Positions 44,814 through 53,076 of a stretch of DNA of 64,000 nt are shown here, piece after piece; position 1 is the stretch's first letter, and each line of letters opens with the position of its first letter. This DNA comes from Rhodospirillaceae bacterium (GTDB lineage: Bacteria; Pseudomonadota; Alphaproteobacteria; MPNO01; UBA2964), in NCBI GenBank assembly GCA_002712335.1, contig PATI01000049.1:45975-109974 (forward strand). The letters are read 5' to 3'. The notes under the pieces are model-generated. The model was not told where the DNA came from. It was given only the letters and a program-made list of their open reading frames with translations, and did no database searches. The position numbers were made by a program, and so were the translations under genes.

Positions 44814-45608
44814 ATGATTGAATTGTATCACAATGGGATGTCAACTTGTTCGCAAAAGGTTCGGATTACTCTTGCTGAAAAGGGACGAGAATTCAAATCA
44901 CACCATTTCAATTTAAGGGCACGAGATCAACACAACCCAGACTATATTGCTTTAAACCCAAATGGAGTTGTCCCAACAATAGTTCATGAAGGTAAGGTCA
45001 TCTATGAGTCCGCAGTTATTGATGAATATCTTGATACAGTGTTTCCCAACCCTTCTCTAAGGCCGCAAGCACCATATGAGTGTGCAAAAATGCGAATTTG
45101 GGTTAAACAGCTGGATGAAGGTCTTCACGCGGCAAGTGCTACGATTAGCGCCTGCATAGCATTTAGGTATCAGTTCATGGAGGGTAAAACCTCAGAGCAA
45201 TTGAAAAAGACACTTGATGGTTACGTCGATCCAAACAAACGAGCAAGAATGACTGAAAATGTTTTGAGGGGCGTAGAATCTGCATTTTTCAAACCCGCTA
45301 TCCAACGAATTGTAAAAATGTTGGATGATATGGAGGAAACCTTGAAGGACGGGTTATGGCTAGCGGGAAACTCTTATTCTTTGGCGGATGTCGCATTCAC
45401 TCCTTATGTTAATCGAGTTGTCCACCTTCAGCAGGGTTGGTTATTGGAAAACAGACCGCAAATTCGAGACTGGTTTGAACGAATTTGCGCCCGCCCTTCT
45501 TTCAAGACAGCATTGGTTGATTGGTTTATTGCTGATTTCATTAACTTGATGAGAGAAAAAGGCCTAGAAAACCTTGAAGGAGTTAAATCCATTGTCGGCG
45601 AAAATTGA
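44814..45608 (+). CDS. Glutathione S-transferase family protein
   Basis: 264 aa, longer than the GST at 15895. N-terminal thioredoxin-like domain: IELYHNGMSTCSQKVRITLAEKG (STCSQ active-site region), NPNGVVPTIVHEG with the cis-Pro, and YESAVIDEYLD. The C-terminal helical domain has SLADVAFTPYVNR. The length and STCSQKVR motif resemble the beta-etherase/maleylacetoacetate-type groups used in aromatic breakdown. It is divergent from the enamidase-like gene across 264 bp with no gene, and precedes the ABC transporter operon. Confidence 0.9.
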   Translation: MIELYHNGMSTCSQKVRITLAEKGREFKSHHFNLRARDQHNPDYIALNPNGVVPTIVHEGKVIYESAVIDEYLDTVFPNPSLRPQAPYECAKMRIWVKQLDEGLHAASATISACIAFRYQFMEGKTSEQLKKTLDGYVDPNKRARMTENVLRGVESAFFKPAIQRIVKMLDDMEETLKDGLWLAGNSYSLADVAFTPYVNRVVHLQQGWLLENRPQIRDWFERICARPSFKTALVDWFIADFINLMREKGLENLEGVKSIVGEN

Positions 45609-45701
45609 AGGTTGGCAGCTGGCACCCATAGGTTAGTATCTAGTGTTTTTTAAGTGGGACGTTTATGATCCCATGAATTTTGAATTTGGGAGAGATCGAC
45701 A

Positions 45702-46901
45702 ATGAAGAAGGTAATAATTTTCGGTGCTGCGGCACTAGCGCTGGCTATTACAGCGCCTCAAGCAATGGCTACAAAAGCAAAAAAAATTAAAATAGGGTTT
45801 GTAACAACCCTCTCTGGTGGACCAGGTGTTATCGGCAAAGATATGCGAAATTCCGTGCGGATTGCGCTGGATCACCTAGGCAATAAAATGGGTGGTATTC
45901 CAGTAGAGGTAATTTTTGAAGACGATCAAGTTAAACCGGAGGTAGGAAAACAAAAGACCGAGAAACTATTACACAAAGATAAGGTGGATATTGTTTCCGG
46001 TTTCATTTGGTCACATGTTGTTCTTGCGTCAAGGAACAGTGTTGTAAAGGCAGGAAAATTTTTGATTATTTCAAATGCCGGGACTTCAAAAATTGCGGGA
46101 CGTTTATGCCATAAAAATATTTTTTCTACTTCTTGGCAGAATGATCAGGTGCCCATGGCTATGGGTGAGGTATTAAATAAACGAGGTGTAAAGAGTCTTT
46201 ATGTTATAGCCCCTAATTATGCAGCTGGCCGTGATATGGTAGCCGGAGTCGAACGGACCTTTAAAGGAAAAATTCTTGGAAAGGATCTAACGAAGTGGCC
46301 AACCCAATTAGATTTTTCAGCTGAACTGGCTAAAGCTCGTGCTTCAAAGGCTGATGGTGTATTTATATTTTACCCGGGGCGCGCCACAAATGCTTTTATG
46401 CGCCAATATGCTCAAGCCGGTTTGACGAAGACACCACTGTATTCTGTATTCAGTGTTGATTCTCTAAGTCTACCTAAACTGCAGCAAGCTAAGTTAACAA
46501 ATGTATTAGGAACATTTTCTACTCAGTTTTGGGCTCCCGATCTTAATACGCCAGTCAATAAAAAGTTTGTCTCAGATTACAGAAAAAAATTTGGTAGTTA
46601 TCCTTCTCACTACGGAGCCCAGAGCTATGACTCAATTATGTTAATTGATAGCGCTGTTCGAGCTGTAGGAGGGAATCTAAAAAATATGGATGGCATGAGA
46701 GCGGCGTTCAGGAAGGCTGATTATGGATCCGTTCGGGGAAAATATGTCTATGGAAACAACCATTTTCCTATTCAAGATTTTTTCCTTCGAGAAGTTGTCA
46801 AGGATAATAAAGGAAAATGGACAACCAAAATTGTTCAGAAGGTTTATTCTAAACACCAGGATGTTTACGCTAGCAAATGTAAAATGAAAAAGACTTGGTG
46901 A
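45702..46901 (+). CDS. ABC transporter substrate-binding protein, branched-chain amino acid type
   Basis: 399 aa with a signal peptide (IIFGAAALALAITAPQAMA). Peripla_BP_6 (LivK-like) fold: KIGFVTTLSGGPGVIGKDM at the start of the mature protein, VIFEDDQVKPEVGKQKTEKL, and YGAQSYDSIMLIDSAV near residue 305. Relatives bind amino acids, amides, urea or aromatic acids, so the family name does not fix the ligand. First gene of a complete five-gene ABC system; a stem-loop separates it from the permease gene. Confidence 0.93.
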   Translation: MKKVIIFGAAALALAITAPQAMATKAKKIKIGFVTTLSGGPGVIGKDMRNSVRIALDHLGNKMGGIPVEVIFEDDQVKPEVGKQKTEKLLHKDKVDIVSGFIWSHVVLASRNSVVKAGKFLIISNAGTSKIAGRLCHKNIFSTSWQNDQVPMAMGEVLNKRGVKSLYVIAPNYAAGRDMVAGVERTFKGKILGKDLTKWPTQLDFSAELAKARASKADGVFIFYPGRATNAFMRQYAQAGLTKTPLYSVFSVDSLSLPKLQQAKLTNVLGTFSTQFWAPDLNTPVNKKFVSDYRKKFGSYPSHYGAQSYDSIMLIDSAVRAVGGNLKNMDGMRAAFRKADYGSVRGKYVYGNNHFPIQDFFLREVVKDNKGKWTTKIVQKVYSKHQDVYASKCKMKKTW

Positions 46902-46920
46902 GTTATTATTAGTTCTTCGG

Positions 46921-46942
46921 CGGGGGCGCTTTTGCGCTCCCG
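46921..46942 (+). terminator. Intercistronic stem-loop between binding protein and permease
   Basis: CGGGGGCGC and GCGCTCCCG form a 9-bp GC-rich stem (one G-U) with a TTTT loop, 18 bp after the binding-protein stop and 25 bp before the permease start. No long T-run follows, so it is more likely a partial terminator or mRNA-stabilising hairpin that raises binding-protein levels over the membrane parts. Confidence 0.6.
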
Positions 46943-46966
46943 TTTCGCGTTAAGCTGGGTTTTTTC

Positions 46967-47890
46967 ATGATTGATCCCGTCCTTCTCTTTGAGCAATTAT
47001 TTAACGGTGTACAGTATGGAATTTTGCTATTCCTATTAGCAGCTGGGCTAACGTTAGTTTTTGGCATCATGGACATGATGAACTTGGCCCATGGATCTCT
47101 CTATATGATGGGTGCGTATATTGCCGCAACAGTGACTTTAGCCTCGGAGTCGTTTTTGTTGGGTATATTTGCTGCGCTACCCGCAACACTTTTGATTGGG
47201 GTTTTTCTCGAAGTTGTAGTTTTAAGAAGGCTTTACGATCGCGGTCACCTTGATCAAGTCCTTGCTACTTTCGGTATGATACTATTTTTTAATGAGCTTG
47301 TGCGCTTGATCTGGGGTCCCGCAGGTATTGAAGTGCCGTTGCCTAACTTACTTAATCAATCGGTCATCGTGTTTGGCATTCCCCTGCCAGTATATAGAAT
47401 TGTAGTTATTGGCGTTGGACTACTAGTTGCAGCCTTTCTTTATATCTTAGTTGTTAAAACAAGGACCGGAATGTTAATTCGTGCCGGAGCATCTAACCGG
47501 GAAATGATTGGCGCTCTTGGAGTTAATATTAAACGCGTATTTACATTAGTGTTTGGACTAGGTGCTGCACTAGCGGCGCTTGCCGGTCTTATGGCGGGTC
47601 CTATTTTTGCTGCGACAATTGGGATGGGTGAAAATATCCTCATACAAGTACTAGTGGTCATTGTAATCGGTGGGATAGGCTCAATTAGAGGTGCATTTGT
47701 GGGGGCGCTTATGATAGGTGTGATCGAAATACTAGGTCGATCATTTTTGGATGACTTTTTTAAATTATTTCTTCCAGTGAACGCTGCTGAAACCGCAGCT
47801 CCGGCAGTGGCGTCGATGCTAATTTATATATTGATGGCTGCGGTACTGTTTTTTAGGCCACAGGGCTTGTTTCCAGCTAGGAGCGGCTAG
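46967..47890 (+). CDS. Branched-chain-type ABC transporter permease (LivH-like)
   Basis: 307 aa with about eight helices. LivH motifs: GILLFLLAAGLTLVFGIMDMMNLAHGSLYMMGAY (residues about 18-50) and the ATPase-contact loop IRAGASNREMIGALGVNI (about residue 171), then GLMAGPIF and VVIVIGGIGSIRGAFVGAL. It pairs with the LivM-like permease to form the channel. Stop codon directly abuts the next gene's start region. Confidence 0.94.
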   Translation: MIDPVLLFEQLFNGVQYGILLFLLAAGLTLVFGIMDMMNLAHGSLYMMGAYIAATVTLASESFLLGIFAALPATLLIGVFLEVVVLRRLYDRGHLDQVLATFGMILFFNELVRLIWGPAGIEVPLPNLLNQSVIVFGIPLPVYRIVVIGVGLLVAAFLYILVVKTRTGMLIRAGASNREMIGALGVNIKRVFTLVFGLGAALAALAGLMAGPIFAATIGMGENILIQVLVVIVIGGIGSIRGAFVGALMIGVIEILGRSFLDDFFKLFLPVNAAETAAPAVASMLIYILMAAVLFFRPQGLFPARSG

Positions 47891-47893
47891 GTG

Positions 47894-48862
47894 ATGACAA
47901 TTAACCGCCAAGCCCTAATATGCACATTGATATTTCTTCTTTTAGCTATAGTGCCAGTAATAGCATCGCTTACTGATGTTCCATTTTACCTTGATTTGGC
48001 GCGTCGTATGATGATTTTGGCCATTGGAGCTCTAAGCTTAAATTTAATAATGGGCTATGGCGGCATGATCAGTTTCGGACATGCTGTGTTTATAGGAATT
48101 GGCGCCTACACCGTAGGAATTTGTGCAGAACACGAAATCATTAGTGGGTATATCCAGTGGCCATTAGCGATATTGATAAGTGCAAGTTTTGCCTTAGTTT
48201 TTGGGGCTATAAGCTTACGCACCCGTGGCGTTTATTTTATTATGATTACCCTGGCTTTAGCACAAATGATGTATTTTCTTGGTGTTAGCCTTGATCGGTA
48301 TGGTGGAGATGACGGCTTGCCACTCCCAGAGCCCAGTGACTTTTCAGGTGTGATAGACCTAAATGAAAAAACAAGCTTATATTACCTTGTCTTTGTTATC
48401 CTTATACTAAGTCTTTGGATTTGTCAGCGTCTGGTTAATTCTCGTTTTGGTATGGTTATTCAGGGTGCGCGTTCTAATGAAGTAAGAATGCAGGCTATTG
48501 GATTTCCAACCTTTAGATATAAGTTAACGGCATTTGTGATTGCTGGTGCTATGGCTGGCCTAGCCGGGGCTCTATTGGCTAACCACACGGATTTTGTTAA
48601 CCCGGATATGATGCATTGGACCCGATCAGGAGATCTGATCATTATGGTTCTGCTTGGAGGTATGGGTAGTTTGTCTGGGCCAATCGTTGGTGCTCTTGTA
48701 TTCATTCTTTTAGAAGAGGCATTGTCGGGCATAACTGAATATTGGCAGCTTATATTTGGACCTTTTCTCATTTTGGTAGTTTTATTTGCGAGAGGTGGTT
48801 TATTAGGCTTCTTGGAGAAGCGACAAAATTCTGTGTCAAACTCGGAGAAACCAAATGGTTGA
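47894..48862 (+). CDS. Branched-chain-type ABC transporter permease (LivM-like)
   Basis: 322 aa with about nine helices. LivM motifs: LSLNLIMGYGGMISFGHAVFIGIGAYTVG (about residues 50-78), the cytoplasmic loop IQGARSNEVRMQAIGFP (about residue 192) and MVLLGGMGSLSGPIVGAL (about residue 253). ATG 47894 is used; a GTG immediately before it is also in frame. It overlaps the first ATPase gene by 8 bases. Confidence 0.94.
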   Translation: MTINRQALICTLIFLLLAIVPVIASLTDVPFYLDLARRMMILAIGALSLNLIMGYGGMISFGHAVFIGIGAYTVGICAEHEIISGYIQWPLAILISASFALVFGAISLRTRGVYFIMITLALAQMMYFLGVSLDRYGGDDGLPLPEPSDFSGVIDLNEKTSLYYLVFVILILSLWICQRLVNSRFGMVIQGARSNEVRMQAIGFPTFRYKLTAFVIAGAMAGLAGALLANHTDFVNPDMMHWTRSGDLIIMVLLGGMGSLSGPIVGALVFILLEEALSGITEYWQLIFGPFLILVVLFARGGLLGFLEKRQNSVSNSEKPNG

Positions 48863-49604
48863 ACCCCTGTTAAAAATAGATCAACTCCGAAAAAGTTTTG
48901 GAGGAGTATTAGCAACAGATAATCTTTCACTAGTTATTAATCGAGGAGAGATCCATGCAGTAATAGGGCCTAATGGTGCTGGCAAAACTACAATGGTTTC
49001 GCAAATTTCAGGTGGTTTAAAATCTGATAGTGGTCGAATTGTATTTGATGGTGAGGATATAACAGGATTTAGTGCGCCGGCGCGATCACTTCGCGGAATT
49101 TCTAGAACTTTCCAGATAACAAGTATATTTGAAGAATTTACGGCAATGGAAAATGTGTCTCTAGCTATACAGGCGCATCAGGGTCATTCATTTAAGTTCT
49201 GGCGGTCAGCTCGTGGAGAAACTTCACTTATAGGTCCAGCAAGAAAAGCTCTGGAGACAGTAGGTTTAGATATTCGTGCCCAAGTTTTAGCCCGTAATCT
49301 TTCCCATGGGGAGAAACGGCAGCTTGAGATTGCTATGGCACTTGTAAGTCGTCCAAAAATGTTATTGTTAGATGAACCTATGGCTGGGATGGGTGCAGAA
49401 GAATCCAAAAGAATGGTGGAACTTCTTAACAGCCTCAAAGGCAACCATACTATTTTGTTAATTGAACATGATATGGATGCTGTCTTTGCGTTAGCTGATC
49501 AGATAACTGTTTTAGTATATGGAAGCGCTATTGTTTCAGGCGAGCCTGAGGAGATACGCTTGAATCAAGAAGTCCGTGCGGCCTATCTCGGTGAAGAAGA
49601 GTAA
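48855..49604 (+). CDS. Branched-chain-type ABC transporter ATP-binding protein (LivG-like)
   Basis: 249 aa. Walker A GPNGAGKTT (about residue 37), LivG-specific RSLRGISRTFQITSIFEEFTAMENV, signature LSHGEKRQLEIAMAL (about residue 151), Walker B MLLLDEPMAGMG and switch IEHDMDAVF. The SHGE form of the signature is usual for LivG. It supplies energy to the permease pair as a heterodimer with the next gene's product. Confidence 0.95.
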   Translation: MVEPLLKIDQLRKSFGGVLATDNLSLVINRGEIHAVIGPNGAGKTTMVSQISGGLKSDSGRIVFDGEDITGFSAPARSLRGISRTFQITSIFEEFTAMENVSLAIQAHQGHSFKFWRSARGETSLIGPARKALETVGLDIRAQVLARNLSHGEKRQLEIAMALVSRPKMLLLDEPMAGMGAEESKRMVELLNSLKGNHTILLIEHDMDAVFALADQITVLVYGSAIVSGEPEEIRLNQEVRAAYLGEEE

Positions 49605-49609
49605 TCAAC

Positions 49610-50314
49610 ATGTTGTTGAAAGTTAAAAATATAGAGTCTTCTTATGGTACTAGCCAAGTATTATTTGGAATGTCGATAGAGGTAGGGGCTGGACAAGTTG
49701 TGACCTTGATGGGACGAAATGGTATGGGGAAGACCACTACTATTAGGTCGATAATGGGATTGATAACTCCTCAAAGAGGAGAAATAATTTTCGAAGATAA
49801 AGTCATATCAGGAAGTCCCTCCCATTTTATAGCCAAAATGGGTATTGGTCTTGTACCTGAGGGACGTCAGATTTTCCCCAATTTAACTGTGCGGGAGAAT
49901 CTAGTGGCTACGGCAAGAAATCCATCTGAAAATTCTGATCCATGGACCTTGAAGAAGGTCTTAGAGAGGTTTCCAGCTCTTCGGGCTCGGGTAAATGGTA
50001 TGGGCAACGAACTTTCCGGGGGGGAACAGCAAATGCTGGCAATCGGACGGGCTTTGATGACCAATCCGAAGTTACTTGTTTTAGATGAAGCCACAGAAGG
50101 TTTAGCCCCTCAAATCCGAGCGGAAATATGGAAATGTCTCGAGGATCTAAAAGCACAGGGACAATCTATCTTGGTGATTGACAAGAATGTAAGCGCCCTC
50201 ACACGGATAGCTGACAAGCATTATATAATAGAAAAAGGTCGGACTGTTTGGTCAGGTAGCTCGGTGGAACTTTTATCACAGTCTGATATTCAACAACGAT
50301 ATCTTGGGGTCTGA
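49610..50314 (+). CDS. Branched-chain-type ABC transporter ATP-binding protein (LivF-like)
   Basis: 234 aa. Walker A GRNGMGKTT (about residue 36), LVPEGRQIFPNLTVRENL typical of LivF, signature LSGGEQQMLAIGRAL (about residue 133), Walker B LLVLDEATEGLAPQ. The switch position reads VIDKNVSAL rather than the usual His-containing form, as in many LivF proteins. Last gene of the ABC operon, followed 8 bp later by a clear hairpin terminator. Confidence 0.95.
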   Translation: MLLKVKNIESSYGTSQVLFGMSIEVGAGQVVTLMGRNGMGKTTTIRSIMGLITPQRGEIIFEDKVISGSPSHFIAKMGIGLVPEGRQIFPNLTVRENLVATARNPSENSDPWTLKKVLERFPALRARVNGMGNELSGGEQQMLAIGRALMTNPKLLVLDEATEGLAPQIRAEIWKCLEDLKAQGQSILVIDKNVSALTRIADKHYIIEKGRTVWSGSSVELLSQSDIQQRYLGV

Positions 50315-50322
50315 CGATAAAA

Positions 50323-50350
50323 AAAGGCGCACCATTTTAAGTGCGCCTTT
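50323..50350. terminator. Bidirectional hairpin terminator after the ABC operon
   Basis: AAAGGCGCAC (50323-50332) and GTGCGCCTTT (50341-50350) form a perfect 10-bp stem with an 8-base loop CATTTTAA. The A-rich 5' and T-rich 3' sides let it work in both directions, ending the ABC operon on the plus strand and the convergent DctP gene on the minus strand. Confidence 0.85.
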
Positions 50351-50385
50351 CCTTTTATCTGCGGCAGTGCCGCAAAACGTCTTCG

Positions 50386-51378
50386 TTACTTGAGAAGATA
50401 CTTTTTCAGCTCCTTGTAATAATTTGCTGGCATCTTTTTCTCAGCATTATCCCAAGTGGCACCCATTACTGTTTTTGTAAAGGCTTTACCATATTCACCT
50501 TGGAGGTCTATGACTTTAACACCAGCGCCAAAAACCTTTGCGTTATCTTTATCAGCCAGAGCTCTCATATAAGGAGTGCTAGCGACTTCAAATTTCTCAC
50601 CCCAGGCATCTAAGTAATCGCGCTCCTTCTTTGTCATCTTGTTATAGGCGTCAAGGTTGACGATAGCCATGGTTGATGAACGCCAGAATCCGGGTCCAAT
50701 ACGATACTTGATGTACTTCGTCCAACCGTAGCGGAAAATTCCCCCTTCAGGCCACGCTAATCCTTTAACCAGACCACGCTCGAGTGATGTGTAAACGTCG
50801 CCGGGCGAGATGTTTATTGGAGTAGCACCCATTGCCTTGAAAAAGGGATGATAAAGTGCAGTAGATCGCATCTTAAAGCCTTTAAGATTCAAGCCTGTTT
50901 TTTTACTTTTATTGGGTGGGTCTATTAAATAGACGTGAAAGTTACCAGAATTGTAGAACGGATGTGCAAGAATGCGGGCATTCATTCTTTCCCCCCAGCA
51001 TCGTTGCATTACATCCCAGCCACCGTTTTTACGGATCACTGCCTGAGGTTGAGTTGAAAGTGCTACCAACCTTGCGCATGGGTTCAATCCGATATCGTAA
51101 CCACTCGGACCGAATTTGAGGTCGATGACGCCACGTTTCAGCGCTGCACCTTGTTTTCTGTTAGGTGTAACTTCCGGTCCACCTTTGTAATGTAGTACAA
51201 CAGCACCTTTAGCCTTGTTCATTGGCTTATGCATTAAATCAAAATAGGCTACGACCTGGTCGTGGTCCCTATGAAGGCTAGTCATCACAGTCAGCTTTGC
51301 TGCTTCTACTGCAGATCCCGCCAGCATAGCGGCCGCGGCGATGCCTGCAGCAAAACTAGACATTTTTAAATTGCTCAT
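50386..51378 (-). CDS. TRAP transporter substrate-binding protein (DctP family), system 2
   Basis: 330 aa with a signal peptide (SFAAGIAAAAMLAGSAVEAA, cleaved before KLTVMT). Segment LNLKGFKMRSTALYHPFFKAMGATPINI contains the conserved TRAP ligand-binding Arg and matches the equivalent stretch in system 1; VYTSLERGLVKGLAWP follows. The gene is transcribed away from its likely QM partners at 52564-54389 and lies behind the TauD-family gene on the same strand. AAGGGAGAA precedes the ATG. Ligand unknown. Confidence 0.92.
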   Translation of the reverse strand: MSNLKMSSFAAGIAAAAMLAGSAVEAAKLTVMTSLHRDHDQVVAYFDLMHKPMNKAKGAVVLHYKGGPEVTPNRKQGAALKRGVIDLKFGPSGYDIGLNPCARLVALSTQPQAVIRKNGGWDVMQRCWGERMNARILAHPFYNSGNFHVYLIDPPNKSKKTGLNLKGFKMRSTALYHPFFKAMGATPINISPGDVYTSLERGLVKGLAWPEGGIFRYGWTKYIKYRIGPGFWRSSTMAIVNLDAYNKMTKKERDYLDAWGEKFEVASTPYMRALADKDNAKVFGAGVKVIDLQGEYGKAFTKTVMGATWDNAEKKMPANYYKELKKYLLK

Positions 51379-51481
51379 AAATGTTCTCCCTTTGAACTTA
51401 TTCTAATATCAATTTGTATAAATACGCCGGCCACTTCACCTGTCTGCGGTATATTTGTCAATAATCGATTTTCATTGGCAA

Positions 51482-51508
51482 ATTATAAATGTGGTTTAAG
51501 TCAATCAA
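51482..51508 (-). promoter_or_regulatory. Candidate promoter of DctP system 2
   Basis: Read on the minus strand, a TTGATT-like -35 (51503-51508) and a perfect TATAAT (51482-51487) lie 15 bp apart (16 if the -35 is shifted one base), about 105 bp upstream of the DctP start. Prediction by eye. Confidence 0.3.
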
Positions 51509-51552
51509 AACCCTAAGCTGATTAAACACTGAATAAACCAACTTTTGTTGAT

Positions 51553-52389
51553 TTATGCTCCAATTAGCGTTGTTCCTTCCACCATTCCACGCTTTAATAA
51601 TCGTCTTTCAGTACTCGGGAAGTCAGTTCTGGCATGTGTTGAACAACGGTTGTCCCAAACTAAAAAATCTCCAGCTTTCCATTTATGTTCATAAATAACA
51701 GATGGGTGTTCCGCATATAGAATTACTTCTTCGATAATATCGCGAGCTTTATCGTGCGGTATACCTTCAATGGTTGCCGTCATAAGGCGATTTATGTAAA
51801 GCGCCTTACGGCCGGTTTCGGGGTGTTGTACAATCGCAGGATGCCAAGCATGTTTTACCTTATCCAATTCATTTAAACTAGGCTGACTAGTTTCCTTATA
51901 ATCAAATAACTGCAAAACTCTTTTACCAGCGAGAGCATTTTTTAGCCTCTCTGGTAGTAGGTTGTATGCTTCATACATATTGGCAAATTTTGTATTTCCG
52001 CCATAGTCGGGCACCTCTATAGAATAGAGAAATGTTGCTTTGTGCGGGACGTCAACGAAAGCCATATCATGATGAAACCACATTTCCCCATCTGGCAGAG
52101 AGCCAATGGGTTTCCCGTTTTCTCGAATATTTGAAACCAACATAATATATGGATCACTCTCACTTCGCCGGTTTGCAGGCCTGGAACGTTGCCCCAATTG
52201 CCCAATCCAATCTCCACTTCGCCACAATTCTTGATCGGAAAGCGACTGACCGCGAAACAATACCAGTAGATATTTATGCCAGATTTGTAAAAGCCTTTTC
52301 TTCAGTTTACCCGAGATAGGCTGACTTAAATTTACACCGCGAACTTCGGCCCCGATTGTTGAGGACAAAGGCATGACTTCAATATCCAT
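51553..52389 (-). CDS. TauD/TfdA family Fe(II)/2-oxoglutarate dioxygenase
   Basis: 278 aa from the ATG at 52389, giving MDIEVMPLSSTIGAEVRGVNL with GGGGAA before it; two earlier ATGs lack ribosome sites. The iron facial triad is His and Asp in MWFHHDMAF (about residue 102) and His in RCSTHARTDFP (about residue 256), with the 2-oxoglutarate-binding Arg in ERRLLKRG. Family members oxidise taurine, alkyl sulfates, phenoxyacetates and carnitine-like compounds. Its place inside a TRAP cluster suggests that it acts on the imported compound. Confidence 0.93.
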   Translation of the reverse strand: MDIEVMPLSSTIGAEVRGVNLSQPISGKLKKRLLQIWHKYLLVLFRGQSLSDQELWRSGDWIGQLGQRSRPANRRSESDPYIMLVSNIRENGKPIGSLPDGEMWFHHDMAFVDVPHKATFLYSIEVPDYGGNTKFANMYEAYNLLPERLKNALAGKRVLQLFDYKETSQPSLNELDKVKHAWHPAIVQHPETGRKALYINRLMTATIEGIPHDKARDIIEEVILYAEHPSVIYEHKWKAGDFLVWDNRCSTHARTDFPSTERRLLKRGMVEGTTLIGA

Positions 52390-52563
52390 GGAATTATTCC
52401 CCATATGCACCATGGAGCAAGATTTTATACAAAAATTGGAATATTTACACAGTTTCTGATCAAATTATCAGGTTTATTTAATATATTTAAGTTATAAACA
52501 TTGAGTCTGAGCTGATAATCGTCCTTAATAAAGAAAATTAGAACTAAACAGGTGAGGGGCATC

Positions 52564-53076
52564 GTGGAAGCAATCTCTAAACTGTATGATCAATTGCTAT
52601 ATGGCATGGCAGGACTTTCGGGGGTTTTGATCTTTTTTGCATTTGTTTCGATTGTAGTTGACGTTCTCATGCGGATTACTGGTCTGGAACCATTTATTTT
52701 TATAATGACCATGTTCGAATACATTTTACTTTGGTTTACAATGTTGGCTGCTCCTTATTTGTTGAGGATCAAAGGCCACGTTTTTATAGATGCTGTGACG
52801 CAATTTTTACCGCCAACTATTAAAAAAGTTGTGGCAAAGTTGGTTTACCTCCTGTGTATTATTGGGTGCTGCATTTATGGTTATCATTTGATGGGTTTGT
52901 TCATCGAAGCAATCCAATCCGGTGAACTCGATATGCGTACTTACGAGGTTCCAATTTGGTTATTATTTGTACCTATGCCTCTTTGTTTTTTTATGTGCGT
53001 AGTTGAGTTCCTGCGCTACCTGATCGGTATCGACGATATGTATAGTCAATCAATTGAAGAACGGGAAAACGTATAA
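52564..53076 (+). CDS. TRAP transporter small permease (DctQ family), system 2
   Basis: 170 aa from a GTG at 52564 with GAGGGG just upstream, giving MEAISKLYDQLLYG; a GTG 12 bases earlier lies inside this ribosome site and is less likely. Four predicted helices and the DctQ motif TMLAAPYLLRIKGHVFIDAVTQ (about residues 59-80). Its stop overlaps the DctM start (TAATG). About 30-40 per cent alike by eye to the system 1 DctQ. Confidence 0.9.
   Translation: MEAISKLYDQLLYGMAGLSGVLIFFAFVSIVVDVLMRITGLEPFIFIMTMFEYILLWFTMLAAPYLLRIKGHVFIDAVTQFLPPTIKKVVAKLVYLLCIIGCCIYGYHLMGLFIEAIQSGELDMRTYEVPIWLLFVPMPLCFFMCVVEFLRYLIGIDDMYSQSIEERENV

Noticed and set aside
45612..45639. TTGGCA/TAGTAT and TGGCAC elements before the ABC binding-protein gene
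   Set aside because: The sigma70 -10 match is weak, and the sigma54-like TGGCAC lacks the TTGC element at the right distance; not listed as a promoter.
50361..50373. Small GCGGC-AGT-GCCGC hairpin near the ABC operon terminator
   Set aside because: No T-run on either side, and a much stronger bidirectional terminator lies 10 bp away.
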